From the NCBI GenBank assembly GCA_002067965.1, contig MVRN01000108.1:1-45434 (forward strand): a DNA stretch of 45,434 nucleotides. The letters are read 5' to 3'. The notes beneath the pieces are model-generated. The model saw only the letters and a program-made list of their open reading frames with translations, had not been told where the DNA came from and did not search any database. Shown piece after piece: positions 34,850 to 43,635 of the stretch (the stretch's first letter is position 1; each line of letters opens with the position of its first letter). This DNA is from Pelotomaculum sp. PtaU1.Bin035 (GTDB lineage Bacteria; Bacillota; Desulfotomaculia; Desulfotomaculales; Pelotomaculaceae). The position numbers and the translations under genes are program-made.

Positions 34850-36913
34850 TCATAAGCGAAAAATATTCCGGTTCGGTTGAGCATCCGGCCATCTTCCATA
34901 ATATCTTAAAATCTCTTCCGGAGGCTTATGTTTTGACCAATTTTTAATAAAATGACGGTAAGGCAAACCATTTTGACAGCGCTCAATACGCATTTCTTCC
35001 CGGCGTTTATTGCTTCCATCCAAATCCAGCTTCAAAGTCTCCGGATCATAAACTATGCAGTAGACATGCTTAGCAACCCAATTTGATATTTTACCGTTGC
35101 GCAAATCAGCAATGACGCTTGCGGGATCCCGTTCGAGCACATCTCCGTACCCCGCGCCACCGGACGAAAACCCAACAAAAATATCATCTTTGCGCAATAA
35201 TTCTGTGGGACGGTAATGCGCTGTAAAGCAATATTCTCCCGCCAGAGCGCGCTTAGCGATTAAATCGTGTATGTCATCCGGCAATTCAACGTCACCGGAA
35301 GCCCAACGCTCCAACAGGTCCGTGTTGCGGATGATAACGCCGGGGATAACCCGCGGGGGATACCCGCCGAACAAGCCCTGGGTTGTATGCAGGCGCGAGT
35401 TCTTGGAAACCAACATCAGGGCAAGATAATCGACTAATAACGGCATAATGGCAAACTGCGTGCCCAATCCCCCGCAGTATCGTCCAAAACCGCAGCTGTC
35501 GCGGGCATATTTTTGGGAAACACAGACAATGGGGTAACTATGCTCCTCATCTTCCACATTCGGTGCTTTGCCCGCCGGGCACCAAGGAAATCCCATTGCG
35601 TCCACGCCATCAGAGTCAACCCGGCCGCCTCCTCCCTCCGTATTAAGCGGGTAAGCCAGCATACTTGTTTCAGGCAGGCCCCACTGGTTCGTTCCTGAGA
35701 TAATGTAACCCGACCCCGTATTCCCCATTGAGGCCCCGACCAGATCTCGCTGGGGGCTGTCAAACATAAGTTTAGAAAAACATTGGGGCAGAAGGGACAT
35801 AACAGTGCTGCAAATAATAACTGAATTTGAAGACGCGGCTTCTTCCCGGGGTGAAAATACCGTACCCGGCGGAAAGGTAAATTCGCAGGACGCCAGCGTA
35901 CCGGTGCATCGAGGCAGGTCGTAAAAGGGCCAGCCAAACAAATAAATTGCCGCGTGCGCAACAACTGTATGCGGAAAAGCATGGTAAGAACCTTCGTGCT
36001 CGGGTGAAGTTCCCGTAAAATCAAACAATAAATTATCCCCGGCCTTTGTCAAAGTGAGCGATACACGCTGCAGGCCTTCTTCCAGGCCGATGCTGTCGGT
36101 AAATACAACAGCCCGATAGATGCCGTCATTCCAGCCGCGAATACGGTCCCGGGCACTTGATTCCGCAGTCATCAGGATATAACGGAAAAGCCCAGTTAAA
36201 AAATCCGGCCCTTTCTTTTGCACAAGTTCCTTGATACGTATTCGCACCCGGTCGCAACAACTGACCCGTGACCGTAAATCAATTAAAAATGTCCGGGGAG
36301 AGCGCGATGCGAAATTTTCCATCATACTAAGCAAATCGCGGCGGAATTTATATCGCTCGCCTAAACGGATTGGGGACAAATGCATCCCTTCGTCATAACG
36401 GCTGCGGGCCCGTACGGGCATACCACCAGGCTCTGTCGCGCCCGTCTCGTTGGTATGAGCAGTTGCCGCCGCCCAAGCGAGCAGGGTCCCATCATGGAAA
36501 ATGGGCATCATAATAATCTGGTCGGGATTATGGACATTTCCATACAACGGATCATTACAGAAAAAGAAGTCGCCTTCGTGTATGCCAACGCTGGAATCAT
36601 TCCGCAACTGGCGTATAATATATTTTACAGGCAAAACTGAACTAATGACATGCAAATATGTTCCTAAATTACAGGAAACGGGATCTCCTTCCGCCGTGCA
36701 AACCACGACACTGACATCACCCGACAAACTCATATCGGAAATACCGCATTTTACCAGCACATCCATAGCCTCAGCGAGGATTAAATTCAATTTCTCAAAA
36801 TATATCACGTAATCTACCGGCTCAATCATCTTTGCGCAATCCCGCTCGTAATCGGAAGGCTCTTCCGGCTTCAGCCACTGTAAAAGCTGCTGTTGGCCCG
36901 TAACGGAAGACAT
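34850..36913 (-). CDS. HyuB-like carboxylase subunit, operon 2
   Basis: Second HyuB-type subunit, 687 residues. It has the blocks GDFFFCNDPLYGNVHNPDQ, GATEPGGMPVRARSRYDEGM, FDFTGTSPEHEG and GGAGYGDVLERDPASV. It is clearly diverged from the operon 1 protein, with an N-terminal extension of about 40 residues (PEEPSDYERDCAKMIEPVDY) and a longer C-terminus (RHFIKNWSKHKPPEEILRYY). GGAGAG precedes ATG 36913, 33 bases after the hyuA-like stop. It would form the carboxylating part of a second ketone carboxylase with different substrate range. Confidence 0.88.
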   Translation of the reverse strand: MSSVTGQQQLLQWLKPEEPSDYERDCAKMIEPVDYVIYFEKLNLILAEAMDVLVKCGISDMSLSGDVSVVVCTAEGDPVSCNLGTYLHVISSVLPVKYIIRQLRNDSSVGIHEGDFFFCNDPLYGNVHNPDQIIMMPIFHDGTLLAWAAATAHTNETGATEPGGMPVRARSRYDEGMHLSPIRLGERYKFRRDLLSMMENFASRSPRTFLIDLRSRVSCCDRVRIRIKELVQKKGPDFLTGLFRYILMTAESSARDRIRGWNDGIYRAVVFTDSIGLEEGLQRVSLTLTKAGDNLLFDFTGTSPEHEGSYHAFPHTVVAHAAIYLFGWPFYDLPRCTGTLASCEFTFPPGTVFSPREEAASSNSVIICSTVMSLLPQCFSKLMFDSPQRDLVGASMGNTGSGYIISGTNQWGLPETSMLAYPLNTEGGGGRVDSDGVDAMGFPWCPAGKAPNVEDEEHSYPIVCVSQKYARDSCGFGRYCGGLGTQFAIMPLLVDYLALMLVSKNSRLHTTQGLFGGYPPRVIPGVIIRNTDLLERWASGDVELPDDIHDLIAKRALAGEYCFTAHYRPTELLRKDDIFVGFSSGGAGYGDVLERDPASVIADLRNGKISNWVAKHVYCIVYDPETLKLDLDGSNKRREEMRIERCQNGLPYRHFIKNWSKHKPPEEILRYYGRWPDAQPNRNIFRL

Positions 36914-36946
36914 TATCCCTCTCTCCTTTGCTTATTCATTCCCCGC

Positions 36947-39082
36947 CTAATTTATGCGCTCAATAATCCCCGCCAGGTGACAATCCAAGGTGAACCGGTG
37001 TCCTGCGGGGAGAACATAAGTCGTATAAGTATCTTCAACGATTGCCGGCCCTTCGATAATATTACTTGCCTGCAATAAATTAAAAACATAAACAGGTGTG
37101 GAGAGCCACCGGGCTTCATGTATCCAAAAAACATCCCGGCGCTCCTTCAACGCCCGTGCGGCGCTAGTTGAGCCAATAGGGTAAGCCGGTAAAACAACCG
37201 GTTCTTGCGGCAGCATCGCGTGCAATATGAATGTTTCAATCATCACCCCTCCCTCCGGATAAAGCGAGAAAGGACTGAAACTGCGGCTGTAAACATTTAC
37301 AAACGCGTTATATATCGCCTCGACATCCGCCCGCGACCCTATATTATTTCGCGGTGATACTATACGTTTCACATGGACCTGTCCGTTAAATTTCAAGTCC
37401 AGTTCCAAAATAAAATCTACCGGGCGTTCTTCCATTAAACTTAATCCAATATCCTCAAGAGCCTGAGATTCCAAATCTGACACAATCCGGTTGAAACCTG
37501 GATAATCATCTGTAAATACACCTTCCAGCGGTGATCTAAGCATAAACGGCTTTGAATGCATATAGGTTTGTCCGTACTGCAAAAAGACGCCGCCCAGCGC
37601 GCAGAAAGTAGGCGAGAAAGGAAAAGTAATAATCCGCGCGGGCTCAAGAACCCGCGCATAATCACAACAATGCGTCGGGCCCGCCCCGCCGTACGCAAAC
37701 AATGTAAATTCACGCGGATCATGTCCGCGCGTGATTGTTTCATTCAATATCGTATGGCCCATTAGTTCGTCGATGGTGCTGCGAATTTGTGACGCGGCCT
37801 CAATTACGTCAATTCCCAAAGGCCCTGCTATACGGTTACGAATGGCGCGAATAGCGCGTTCCCGGTTCAGACGACGCTTGCCGCCGGCAAAGGACTCGGG
37901 ATTAAGATAGCCAAGGACCAGGTCGGCATCGGTGATAGTCGGCTCTATTCCACCCAAATCATATGCCGCCGGCCCCGGTACGGCCCCGGCGCTTGCCGGC
38001 CCGATCTCAAGAATATTACCCTGCTCGCGATTCAACCTGACAATGGTTCCACCCCCGGCGCCGATTGAGCAAACTTCAAGCATATTCGCTCCAACCGACC
38101 AATGGTCAATAACCGGCTGCAATTTATGCGGCAAAGGAGAATTACCGGAAATAATTCCAATGTCAAAAGTGGTGCCGCCCATATCCGACGTAATTACCTT
38201 GGAACTATACTGTTTCGCTAATTGCAGGCTGCCCATCAGCCCGGACACCGGACCTCCGTTATATGTCGCAAGGGCCGTGGCGCGCCAAACATCCGCGACC
38301 CTTCCGTTATTTTGAACCATTAACAACGGCCCCCGGTAACCCCGCCGGCGCAGATGAGAAGAAATGTTCACCAACTCATCCTGCATTGTAGGCTTGAGAT
38401 AGGCATTGATAATTGTCGTCATTGTCCGCTGGTATTCACCTCTAATTGGGGCTACCTTACTGGAGAGATAAACAGGTACGGCATGCAGGCATGTTTTTGA
38501 AAACTCATTAAGTATAATTTCTTGTATCCTCAGTTCATGAACCGGATTAAGAAAAGACCACAGGAGAGACACAACAATACCCTCAACCCCCTGCGTCGCA
38601 AGCTGATTTAACAGGTCCCGCAGGTGTTCTTCATCAAGCGGGCGAATAACGTTCCCACGGGAATCAAGTCTCTCGCGAATACCAATACAGCGGCTATGCG
38701 GAATAAGCGGCACCGGCCTTTGCGCGGAAGGGTAAATTTCACGCCTCTTTTTGTTATATAATCCGTCAGTCCAATGTACGCCCTTACCGACATAAATCGC
38801 ATCCTCCGCCCCGGCAGTGGCAAGCAGCGCAAGATTTGGACCCTTGCGTTCGAGCAACTGGTTATATGCCAGGTTGGTGGCATATCGTATCTCTAATGTC
38901 ATACGCAGCAATTCTTCCAATTTTAAATTCAATTTGTCCGCACAACTTGTAACCACCGCCATAAACGGCTCGACTGGACTATGCGGTGAGGTGGGGTGCT
39001 TCGCGTTAACGATACGGTCACCAAAAACAACCAGACAATCTGTAAATGTCCCGCCAACGTCAACTTGAATACGTGCTTTCAA
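36947..39082 (-). CDS. HyuA-like ATP-dependent carboxylase subunit, operon 2
   Basis: Second canonical HyuA-type subunit, 711 residues, with intact nucleotide motifs: RIQVDVGGTFTDCLVVFGD at the N-terminus, VITSDMGGTTFDIGIISG in the middle, GAGGGTIVRLN, and TITDADLVLGYLNPESFAGG. The start is TTG 39082 with GGGGGG five bases upstream; no nearby ATG exists. It begins 17 bases after the small subunit stop. It likely supplies ATP-driven activation for the operon 2 complex. Confidence 0.88.
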   Translation of the reverse strand: MKARIQVDVGGTFTDCLVVFGDRIVNAKHPTSPHSPVEPFMAVVTSCADKLNLKLEELLRMTLEIRYATNLAYNQLLERKGPNLALLATAGAEDAIYVGKGVHWTDGLYNKKRREIYPSAQRPVPLIPHSRCIGIRERLDSRGNVIRPLDEEHLRDLLNQLATQGVEGIVVSLLWSFLNPVHELRIQEIILNEFSKTCLHAVPVYLSSKVAPIRGEYQRTMTTIINAYLKPTMQDELVNISSHLRRRGYRGPLLMVQNNGRVADVWRATALATYNGGPVSGLMGSLQLAKQYSSKVITSDMGGTTFDIGIISGNSPLPHKLQPVIDHWSVGANMLEVCSIGAGGGTIVRLNREQGNILEIGPASAGAVPGPAAYDLGGIEPTITDADLVLGYLNPESFAGGKRRLNRERAIRAIRNRIAGPLGIDVIEAASQIRSTIDELMGHTILNETITRGHDPREFTLFAYGGAGPTHCCDYARVLEPARIITFPFSPTFCALGGVFLQYGQTYMHSKPFMLRSPLEGVFTDDYPGFNRIVSDLESQALEDIGLSLMEERPVDFILELDLKFNGQVHVKRIVSPRNNIGSRADVEAIYNAFVNVYSRSFSPFSLYPEGGVMIETFILHAMLPQEPVVLPAYPIGSTSAARALKERRDVFWIHEARWLSTPVYVFNLLQASNIIEGPAIVEDTYTTYVLPAGHRFTLDCHLAGIIERIN

Positions 39083-39099
39083 TTAATCCCCCCCAACTT

Positions 39100-39435
39100 T
39101 TATCCGTGTAAACCATGTTTTAACTTCAGGCTTTCTAAATTCAACTCAATGTCATGCGTAATAGGGTGGCCGGGCGGCAGGCACTCATTTTCTAACATTA
39201 CTCCGCATTGCGGGCAATAAAACTCGACAATACGGCACCAGTCCGGGTCGGGGGCAAAAGTATAAGGTCGACCCTCAACTACCGGTTGATAGACGGCCAA
39301 CGGGTGCCGCGCCCGGATCAGACATCCTTCTTTATAATTTAATCTGGCGCTAATCAATTCGTGGCCGCAACGGTTGCAGCACCACAACTCCTTCACCAGA
39401 TCAATATCAAGACTCTCGGTTATCCTTACTTTCAT
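39100..39435 (-). CDS. Small subunit of acetone/acetophenone-carboxylase type, operon 2
   Basis: A 111-residue protein related to the operon 1 small subunit: CCNRCGHELISARLNYKEG aligns with CLKCGHVICDARENYKEY, and FYCPQCGVML with YYCPNCFTML. The CxxC pairs are C20/C23 and C74/C77, so a zinc ribbon is likely. GGGAGGTGG precedes ATG 39435, and the start overlaps the stop of the upstream gene (ATGA), indicating translational coupling. A role as the gamma-type structural or regulatory subunit is inferred from family and context. Confidence 0.8.
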   Translation of the reverse strand: MKVRITESLDIDLVKELWCCNRCGHELISARLNYKEGCLIRARHPLAVYQPVVEGRPYTFAPDPDWCRIVEFYCPQCGVMLENECLPPGHPITHDIELNLESLKLKHGLHG

Positions 39436-41384
39436 ACCGCCACCTCCCGTTCAATCCGGTCCGCGCCTTTAGCTCCGGCGACATAGCGCCACCCGGATGG
39501 CACCCAATACACTGAATCAACCGCTTCAACCAGGACCGGCCCCGGCAAAACTTCTCCTTCCTCAAGGCCGGGTAAACGGTAAACCAGACAGTCATGCCAT
39601 CCGAAAGAAGGCCCTAAATATACTTGGCGCCTCTGTTCATTTGCCGGAACCATCTCATATATTTGTTTTCTAATATCGCCAAGCGCTCCCGGCGCTTTTG
39701 GCAAAGTTCCGGTCAACTTTAAAGTGAAGGCGGACGGCCGATAACCATTTATCTTATACAATCCTCCCGCGGATGCTTTATTTTTGAGAGATCGATGCTC
39801 TTTAAATTTACGATACAAATATTGATCCTCGCCACCGCCTTGAGCAGTGTACTCAATGCCAAATTCTTTATTAATAGACAAATTATCAAGATTCGTTAAT
39901 TTTAAAAAGCGTCCGGACTGCCTTTCCAGTTGGTCAATAATATAATGTAAAACAGACGGTTTTTTTATGTTCATCCCATCCCGCAAGCAATAACGAAAAT
40001 ATTGCCTGATTTCCAGCATCATTGCTCCAATGGCCAGGGTCATACTGCTGCCTGGTATCGTATATATAACATTCCAACCCAATCGTTCCGCTACCGCGCA
40101 AGCCAACACGCCTCCCGCTTCTCCACAAACGAGAAACGCAGATGCGGCCGCGTTAATACCCCTCCGTTTAACTTGCAGGCGAATCATAGATGCTATATTA
40201 TCAGCCACATCATGACAGGCCCGTAGGGCCGCAGCCTCAATCTCGCCTGCCCCGTGACCGGTAAGCCTGGCCATTGCGTCACGCGCCGCGGATCGATCCA
40301 ACGCCGGCCCAGTTCTGCCGAGGCTATCGGAATTGAGATATCCGAGCACAAGCATAGCGTCAAGCAATGTGGGCGCCCGCTCCCGCCAGTTCAGCCCGGA
40401 TCCTCCCAAGTCCGTAAAATTGTCCGGCGCTGTCAGGACGAACCGGTCACCTCGCCGTGTTAATATTGAAGCAATTCCTCCCACTATATTTTCATGCAGC
40501 AGGCTTAAAAAGCGGCTATCCGCTTTTGCCCCCCCGTCTATGACAGTTATCTCACTGTTCAGACTGCCAATTTTTAAGGCAACTCCCTGCGCGGCAACTC
40601 TTTTTATCCAGTATTTCGCCACTGCAAAGAAAGCAGCCTGGGCAGCCATGACAGCTTTTGAAGGGCACACATGAGATACCGGAGACAATCCCCCGTTACC
40701 TTCGGCAATTAGCAACACACCGCTGAATCCCTCGTGTTCCAATGCTGTTCTTATCTCATCGAAATGGTTCTGTACCATCTTACTCATATAACAGTCAATC
40801 GCCAGCGCAATAATCCGCTCCTCATCATTTAATCCTGTTTTATAATCAGATGATAGCATAATCGGGACAGAACCCAAGTAATGGGGAGGATATTGATTAT
40901 TTATAAGCATGCGTATTTGATGCTCATCCTTTGGGTCGCGCCAGGATCCCGCCAGGCAAACTCCAATGCAACGCACCCCGCAATTAAGAAGGCGATTGAT
41001 AGCAAATTTAAGCTTGTCCGCGGTATTTTGGGCGGGTATATCAACGACCATATCACGCGGCAATCCCAAGGCCGCCAAAACACGCCGCCCCATATCCACG
41101 AGATCATATGAAACCAATAATCCTATTGGTTGTCCCATACGCAGCAGAAGGCCGGTTTGCGCCACTGACGTACATAAACGTATAACAGGTATGGATATGA
41201 GCAACTCTTGTAAATTTTGAAAACCGGCACCGCGACCGGCCCGTTCAAGACCACGCAATACTGCGGTTGCGGCATTATATTGCTGTAATCCCGTTTTGTG
41301 CAATATTATTTTCTGACCACAGATCAGATATACTCCCGCAAATAAGGGGTCCAGACCAACGCTGGCCGCAATACCCGTAGTCAT
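39432..41384 (-). CDS. Divergent HyuA-like protein lacking ATP-binding motifs
   Basis: A 650-residue protein aligning with HyuA by its overall order: CIGVCLAGSWRDPKDEHQIR matches the HyuA segment AVCLLWSFANPAHEQRI, LIAEGNGGLSPVSHVCPSKA matches the middle domain, and TLLDAMLVLGYLNSDSLG matches TDADLVLGYL. The glycine-rich phosphate loop D-x-GGTFTD is absent (VGLDPLFAGVYLICG), and the second DxGGT loop reads KIGSLNSEITVIDGGA. It is therefore probably a non-catalytic paralogue, perhaps a structural or substrate-binding subunit. ATG 41384 has GAGGAGG nine bases upstream. It is the first gene of operon 2. It could also be a decaying gene, but the frame is fully open and translationally coupled to the next. 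Confidence 0.8.
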   Translation of the reverse strand: MTTGIAASVGLDPLFAGVYLICGQKIILHKTGLQQYNAATAVLRGLERAGRGAGFQNLQELLISIPVIRLCTSVAQTGLLLRMGQPIGLLVSYDLVDMGRRVLAALGLPRDMVVDIPAQNTADKLKFAINRLLNCGVRCIGVCLAGSWRDPKDEHQIRMLINNQYPPHYLGSVPIMLSSDYKTGLNDEERIIALAIDCYMSKMVQNHFDEIRTALEHEGFSGVLLIAEGNGGLSPVSHVCPSKAVMAAQAAFFAVAKYWIKRVAAQGVALKIGSLNSEITVIDGGAKADSRFLSLLHENIVGGIASILTRRGDRFVLTAPDNFTDLGGSGLNWRERAPTLLDAMLVLGYLNSDSLGRTGPALDRSAARDAMARLTGHGAGEIEAAALRACHDVADNIASMIRLQVKRRGINAAASAFLVCGEAGGVLACAVAERLGWNVIYTIPGSSMTLAIGAMMLEIRQYFRYCLRDGMNIKKPSVLHYIIDQLERQSGRFLKLTNLDNLSINKEFGIEYTAQGGGEDQYLYRKFKEHRSLKNKASAGGLYKINGYRPSAFTLKLTGTLPKAPGALGDIRKQIYEMVPANEQRRQVYLGPSFGWHDCLVYRLPGLEEGEVLPGPVLVEAVDSVYWVPSGWRYVAGAKGADRIEREVAV

Positions 41385-41908
41385 GCCGGGGTGCCTCCTC
41401 ACAAATTATCACAATAACCATGTATAATAAAATAATCAATAAGTAAATTATCTTAATCTTCAATTAATCCAGACTAGACATGGGCTTTATTAGAGCCGCC
41501 CATCCACTTATGAGAGTATACTGATTTAGATTATTAACAGCATATCCGGTAATTATTAATACACTTATTCTTTAAAATAATTCAAACTCCTTCCTAAATA
41601 GAAGAAAATTTATTCATTAATTTCTGATAATTAGCGCAATAATACCCTTTAATCCGCGCCCCAGTAACCAGGATACCCATATCATAACACAACTCATTTC
41701 TGAGCGGATATGCCAGGGGCGCCGCGGCTCGATCCCAGCAGCCTGCCATTTTCTCTTAAAGAAGCCTCATTATCATTACTGATCACTGTGGATTTGCCGC
41801 CTCCGGCCTATACAGCCGAGTGTTTATAATTTTTCGCGAATATTTAAAACCAAATTGAAAAAAATAATAACCGTATAAACAAATAAACCCATGGAAGGAG
41901 AGTTGTCT
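41385..41908. other. Divergent intergenic region
   Basis: About 520 AT-rich bases between the divergent operon 2 and coat genes, with no recognisable gene. It must hold both promoters. On the - strand TTGATT and TATTGT spaced by 17 bases lie close to the operon 2 start, a tentative promoter. ATGGGC/GCCCAT at about 41478-41501 can form a small hairpin. Confidence 0.4.
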
Positions 41909-42094
41909 GTGGCACTATTAAATCAGCAGGAACTTCAGAACCTGAGACACCTTATCGGCTCCCACGAAACAGCTTCCCAAAAATTGCGGGCGTTCTCTCA
42001 GCAAGCTACCGACCCACAAGTAAAACAAATGTTCGAGAAGTCCGCGCAAGACGCCCAAAACGCCAAGCAAAAATTAATGTCATTTTTAAGCTGA
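41909..42094 (+). CDS. Small spore coat-associated protein
   Basis: A 61-residue helical protein: LLNQQELQNLRHLIGSHE, then QQATDPQVKQMFEKSAQDAQ. The pattern is that of small CotF-related coat proteins of clostridia, which usually occur in pairs with a CotF-domain protein, as here. GTG 41909 is chosen because GGAGAG lies six bases upstream; ATG 41891 would have no site. It is 13 bases from the next gene and likely co-transcribed, presumably late in sporulation in the mother cell. Confidence 0.7.
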   Translation: MALLNQQELQNLRHLIGSHETASQKLRAFSQQATDPQVKQMFEKSAQDAQNAKQKLMSFLS

Positions 42095-42107
42095 AGGAGG
42101 CAGGAAC

Positions 42108-42383
42108 ATGCGGGAAAAAGATATGGTAAATGACGTTTTATCCATGATAAACAGCAGTATTACCGGATATGCCAATGTCATCACTCAAACATCCAATCAG
42201 AACTTAAGACAAACTTTTCAGCAGATGAGAGACCATGATGAAAAGTTCCAGTACGATCTTTACCGGCTCGCGGAGCAAAAGGGATATTACCAGCCGGCTC
42301 AACAAGCTGACGCGAGGGACGTCCAGCAAGTTAAATCTCAATTCGGCGGCGCAACAGGCGCCAGAGGTGAAATGAGGCTTTAA
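42108..42383 (+). CDS. Spore coat protein, CotF family
   Basis: A 91-residue protein with the Coat_F signature: VLSMINSSITGYANVITQTS, LRQTFQQMRDHDEKFQYDLY, EQKGYYQPAQQ. AAGGAGG lies seven bases before ATG 42108. Members are deposited on the spore surface. Its pairing with the small upstream gene is typical. The C-terminal Gly/Ala/Arg tail is short and unstructured. Confidence 0.88.
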   Translation: MREKDMVNDVLSMINSSITGYANVITQTSNQNLRQTFQQMRDHDEKFQYDLYRLAEQKGYYQPAQQADARDVQQVKSQFGGATGARGEMRL

Positions 42384-42414
42384 AAAATAACTTTACTAAA
42401 GCTAAAATTTGGTA

Positions 42415-42443
42415 TTGACACCACATTAATAACTTGCTAATAT
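42415..42443 (+). promoter_or_regulatory. Sigma-A type promoter
   Basis: TTGACA (42415-42420), a 17-base spacer and TAATAT (42438-42443) make a near-consensus promoter, expected to start transcription near 42450, in front of the DUF1659/DUF2922/YvrJ genes. Confidence 0.75.
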
Positions 42444-42458
42444 AATATAGAACATAAG

Positions 42459-42517
42459 TTTGGGGCAGGGCAAATGGTGGAACATTTTACCTGCCCCAAA
42501 ATGTTTGCCTTTGCCCT
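42459..42517 (+). promoter_or_regulatory. Structured 5' leader with alternative pairings
   Basis: TTTGGGGCAGG (42459-42469) pairs perfectly with CCTGCCCCAAA (42490-42500). AGGGCAAA (42467-42474) can instead pair with TTTGCCCT (42510-42517). The two structures share bases and exclude each other. The leader lies between the promoter and the gene at 42584. Confidence 0.5.
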
Positions 42518-42583
42518 CCTCAATTAAATAAACGACGGCTGAAGGCGCGCAATATAAGCCTTCCCCGGGAGGAGGTGAACCAT

Positions 42584-42808
42584 ATGGCTGTGACCAAGGT
42601 CCCTGACAATTCCACGCTTAGGCTGGAACTGCGTGTAGGTGTCAATACCAGCGGCAACCCGGTCTACAGGAGAAGGACCCTGAACAATGTTAAACCCAAC
42701 GCGTCCGACCAGGACCTGTTTGAGATCGCTACCGCGCTGGCAGCTCTGCAGGAATACCCGTTGAACAGCATTTCCCGCGTTGACGGCGCCCAACTGGTCC
42801 AAGCTTAA
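42584..42808 (+). CDS. DUF1659 family protein
   Basis: A 74-residue protein of unknown function: LRLELRVGVNTSGNPVYRRR then FEIATALAALQEYPLNSISR is the DUF1659 pattern. GGAGG lies eight bases before ATG 42584. Genes of this family are usually followed by a DUF2922 gene and a YvrJ gene in spore-forming Firmicutes, as here. No membrane segment or catalytic motif is visible. Confidence 0.82.
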   Translation: MAVTKVPDNSTLRLELRVGVNTSGNPVYRRRTLNNVKPNASDQDLFEIATALAALQEYPLNSISRVDGAQLVQA

Positions 42809-43026
42809 AGTTAAATTTGTGCTTGGTAAACGCAACATAAAAAATCAATATTCTTTAGAGGAAAGGAGAAAGGTTTCCAGCAGTCACAATCCGGTTTGGG
42901 CATTCCGGCAAACGGAAGCGCCGCGCAACAATTGGAACTTGTGATACTGCCTCCCGTGGAGTCGGGCGGGAGAAATATATTCGAATTTAATAGGTTCGGT
43001 TATATTTGAAGAAACCGGTTAATTGA

Positions 43027-43263
43027 TTGGCTACCACTACTGACAAGACCCTGCGCATGGTTTTTCGGAACCAGGACGGCAACAACGTTACCATCACCCT
43101 GGACAACCCCCGGAACAACCTGACCGCCGCCGAGATCGAGATGGCAATGGACCTGGTGATCGCCCGTAATGTCTTTACAAGTTCGGGCGGAGACCTTGTC
43201 ACCAAACAGGATATCAGAGTTATTAACAGCACCACTGACGATCTTTTCGACCCGCCCGCCTAA
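43027..43263 (+). CDS. DUF2922 family protein
   Basis: A 78-residue protein with the DUF2922 pattern: LRMVFRNQDGNNVTITLDNP, LTAAEIEMAMDLVIARNVF, and a terminal VINSTTDDLFD. It begins at TTG 43027 with only a weak GAAGAAA site. It lies about 220 bases after the DUF1659 gene and just before the YvrJ gene. Function is unknown. Confidence 0.8.
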   Translation: MATTTDKTLRMVFRNQDGNNVTITLDNPRNNLTAAEIEMAMDLVIARNVFTSSGGDLVTKQDIRVINSTTDDLFDPPA

Positions 43264-43328
43264 TCCGGGCGTTCATATAAAGGTGGGGGCGAGCCCCCCG
43301 CCGCAGTAACTGAGAAAGGGTGATTTGA

Positions 43329-43496
43329 CTGGAAATTATCCTGCAGGCGGTGGGCAATGTTGGCTTTCCCATTGCTGTAAGCGCATACCTGCTGGTGCGT
43401 ATCGAGAGCAAGCTGGAGGCGCTGGCCGCCAGTATTGCCAAATTGGCCGAAGCGGTGGCGGGTGAGCGGTGGCAGGAGGGAAAAATTAGCTGGTAA
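43329..43496 (+). CDS. YvrJ family protein with a probable CTG start
   Basis: A 55-residue small membrane protein. NVGFPIAVSAYLLVRIESKL is the YvrJ hallmark: one hydrophobic span followed by a charged helix (LEALAASIAKLAEAVAGE). The codon before 43329 is a stop, and the first codon of the homologous region is CTG at 43329, with AGAAAGGG eight bases upstream. No ATG, GTG or TTG fits the family N-terminus. It closes the DUF1659-DUF2922-YvrJ trio and is followed by a hairpin terminator. Function is unknown. Confidence 0.72.
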   Translation: MEIILQAVGNVGFPIAVSAYLLVRIESKLEALAASIAKLAEAVAGERWQEGKISW

Positions 43497-43502
43497 TTTA
43501 AA

Positions 43503-43535
43503 AAGAGCCGCCGGCTTCATAAGCCGGCGGCTCTT
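43503..43535. terminator. Bidirectional terminator
   Basis: AAGAGCCGCCGGCTT and its exact complement form a 15-bp stem around the loop CAT. On the - strand a run of five T follows, so it serves the HD-GYP gene well; it also closes the YvrJ gene on the + strand. Confidence 0.8.
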
Positions 43536-43635
43536 GATATAGCGGGCGATTATTAATTAATTGGCGCCTTGATAAAAATCCTCACAGAATTTTCATTACG
43601 AAAATATTCAGCAAACTCCTTACATGTAAGCATCT

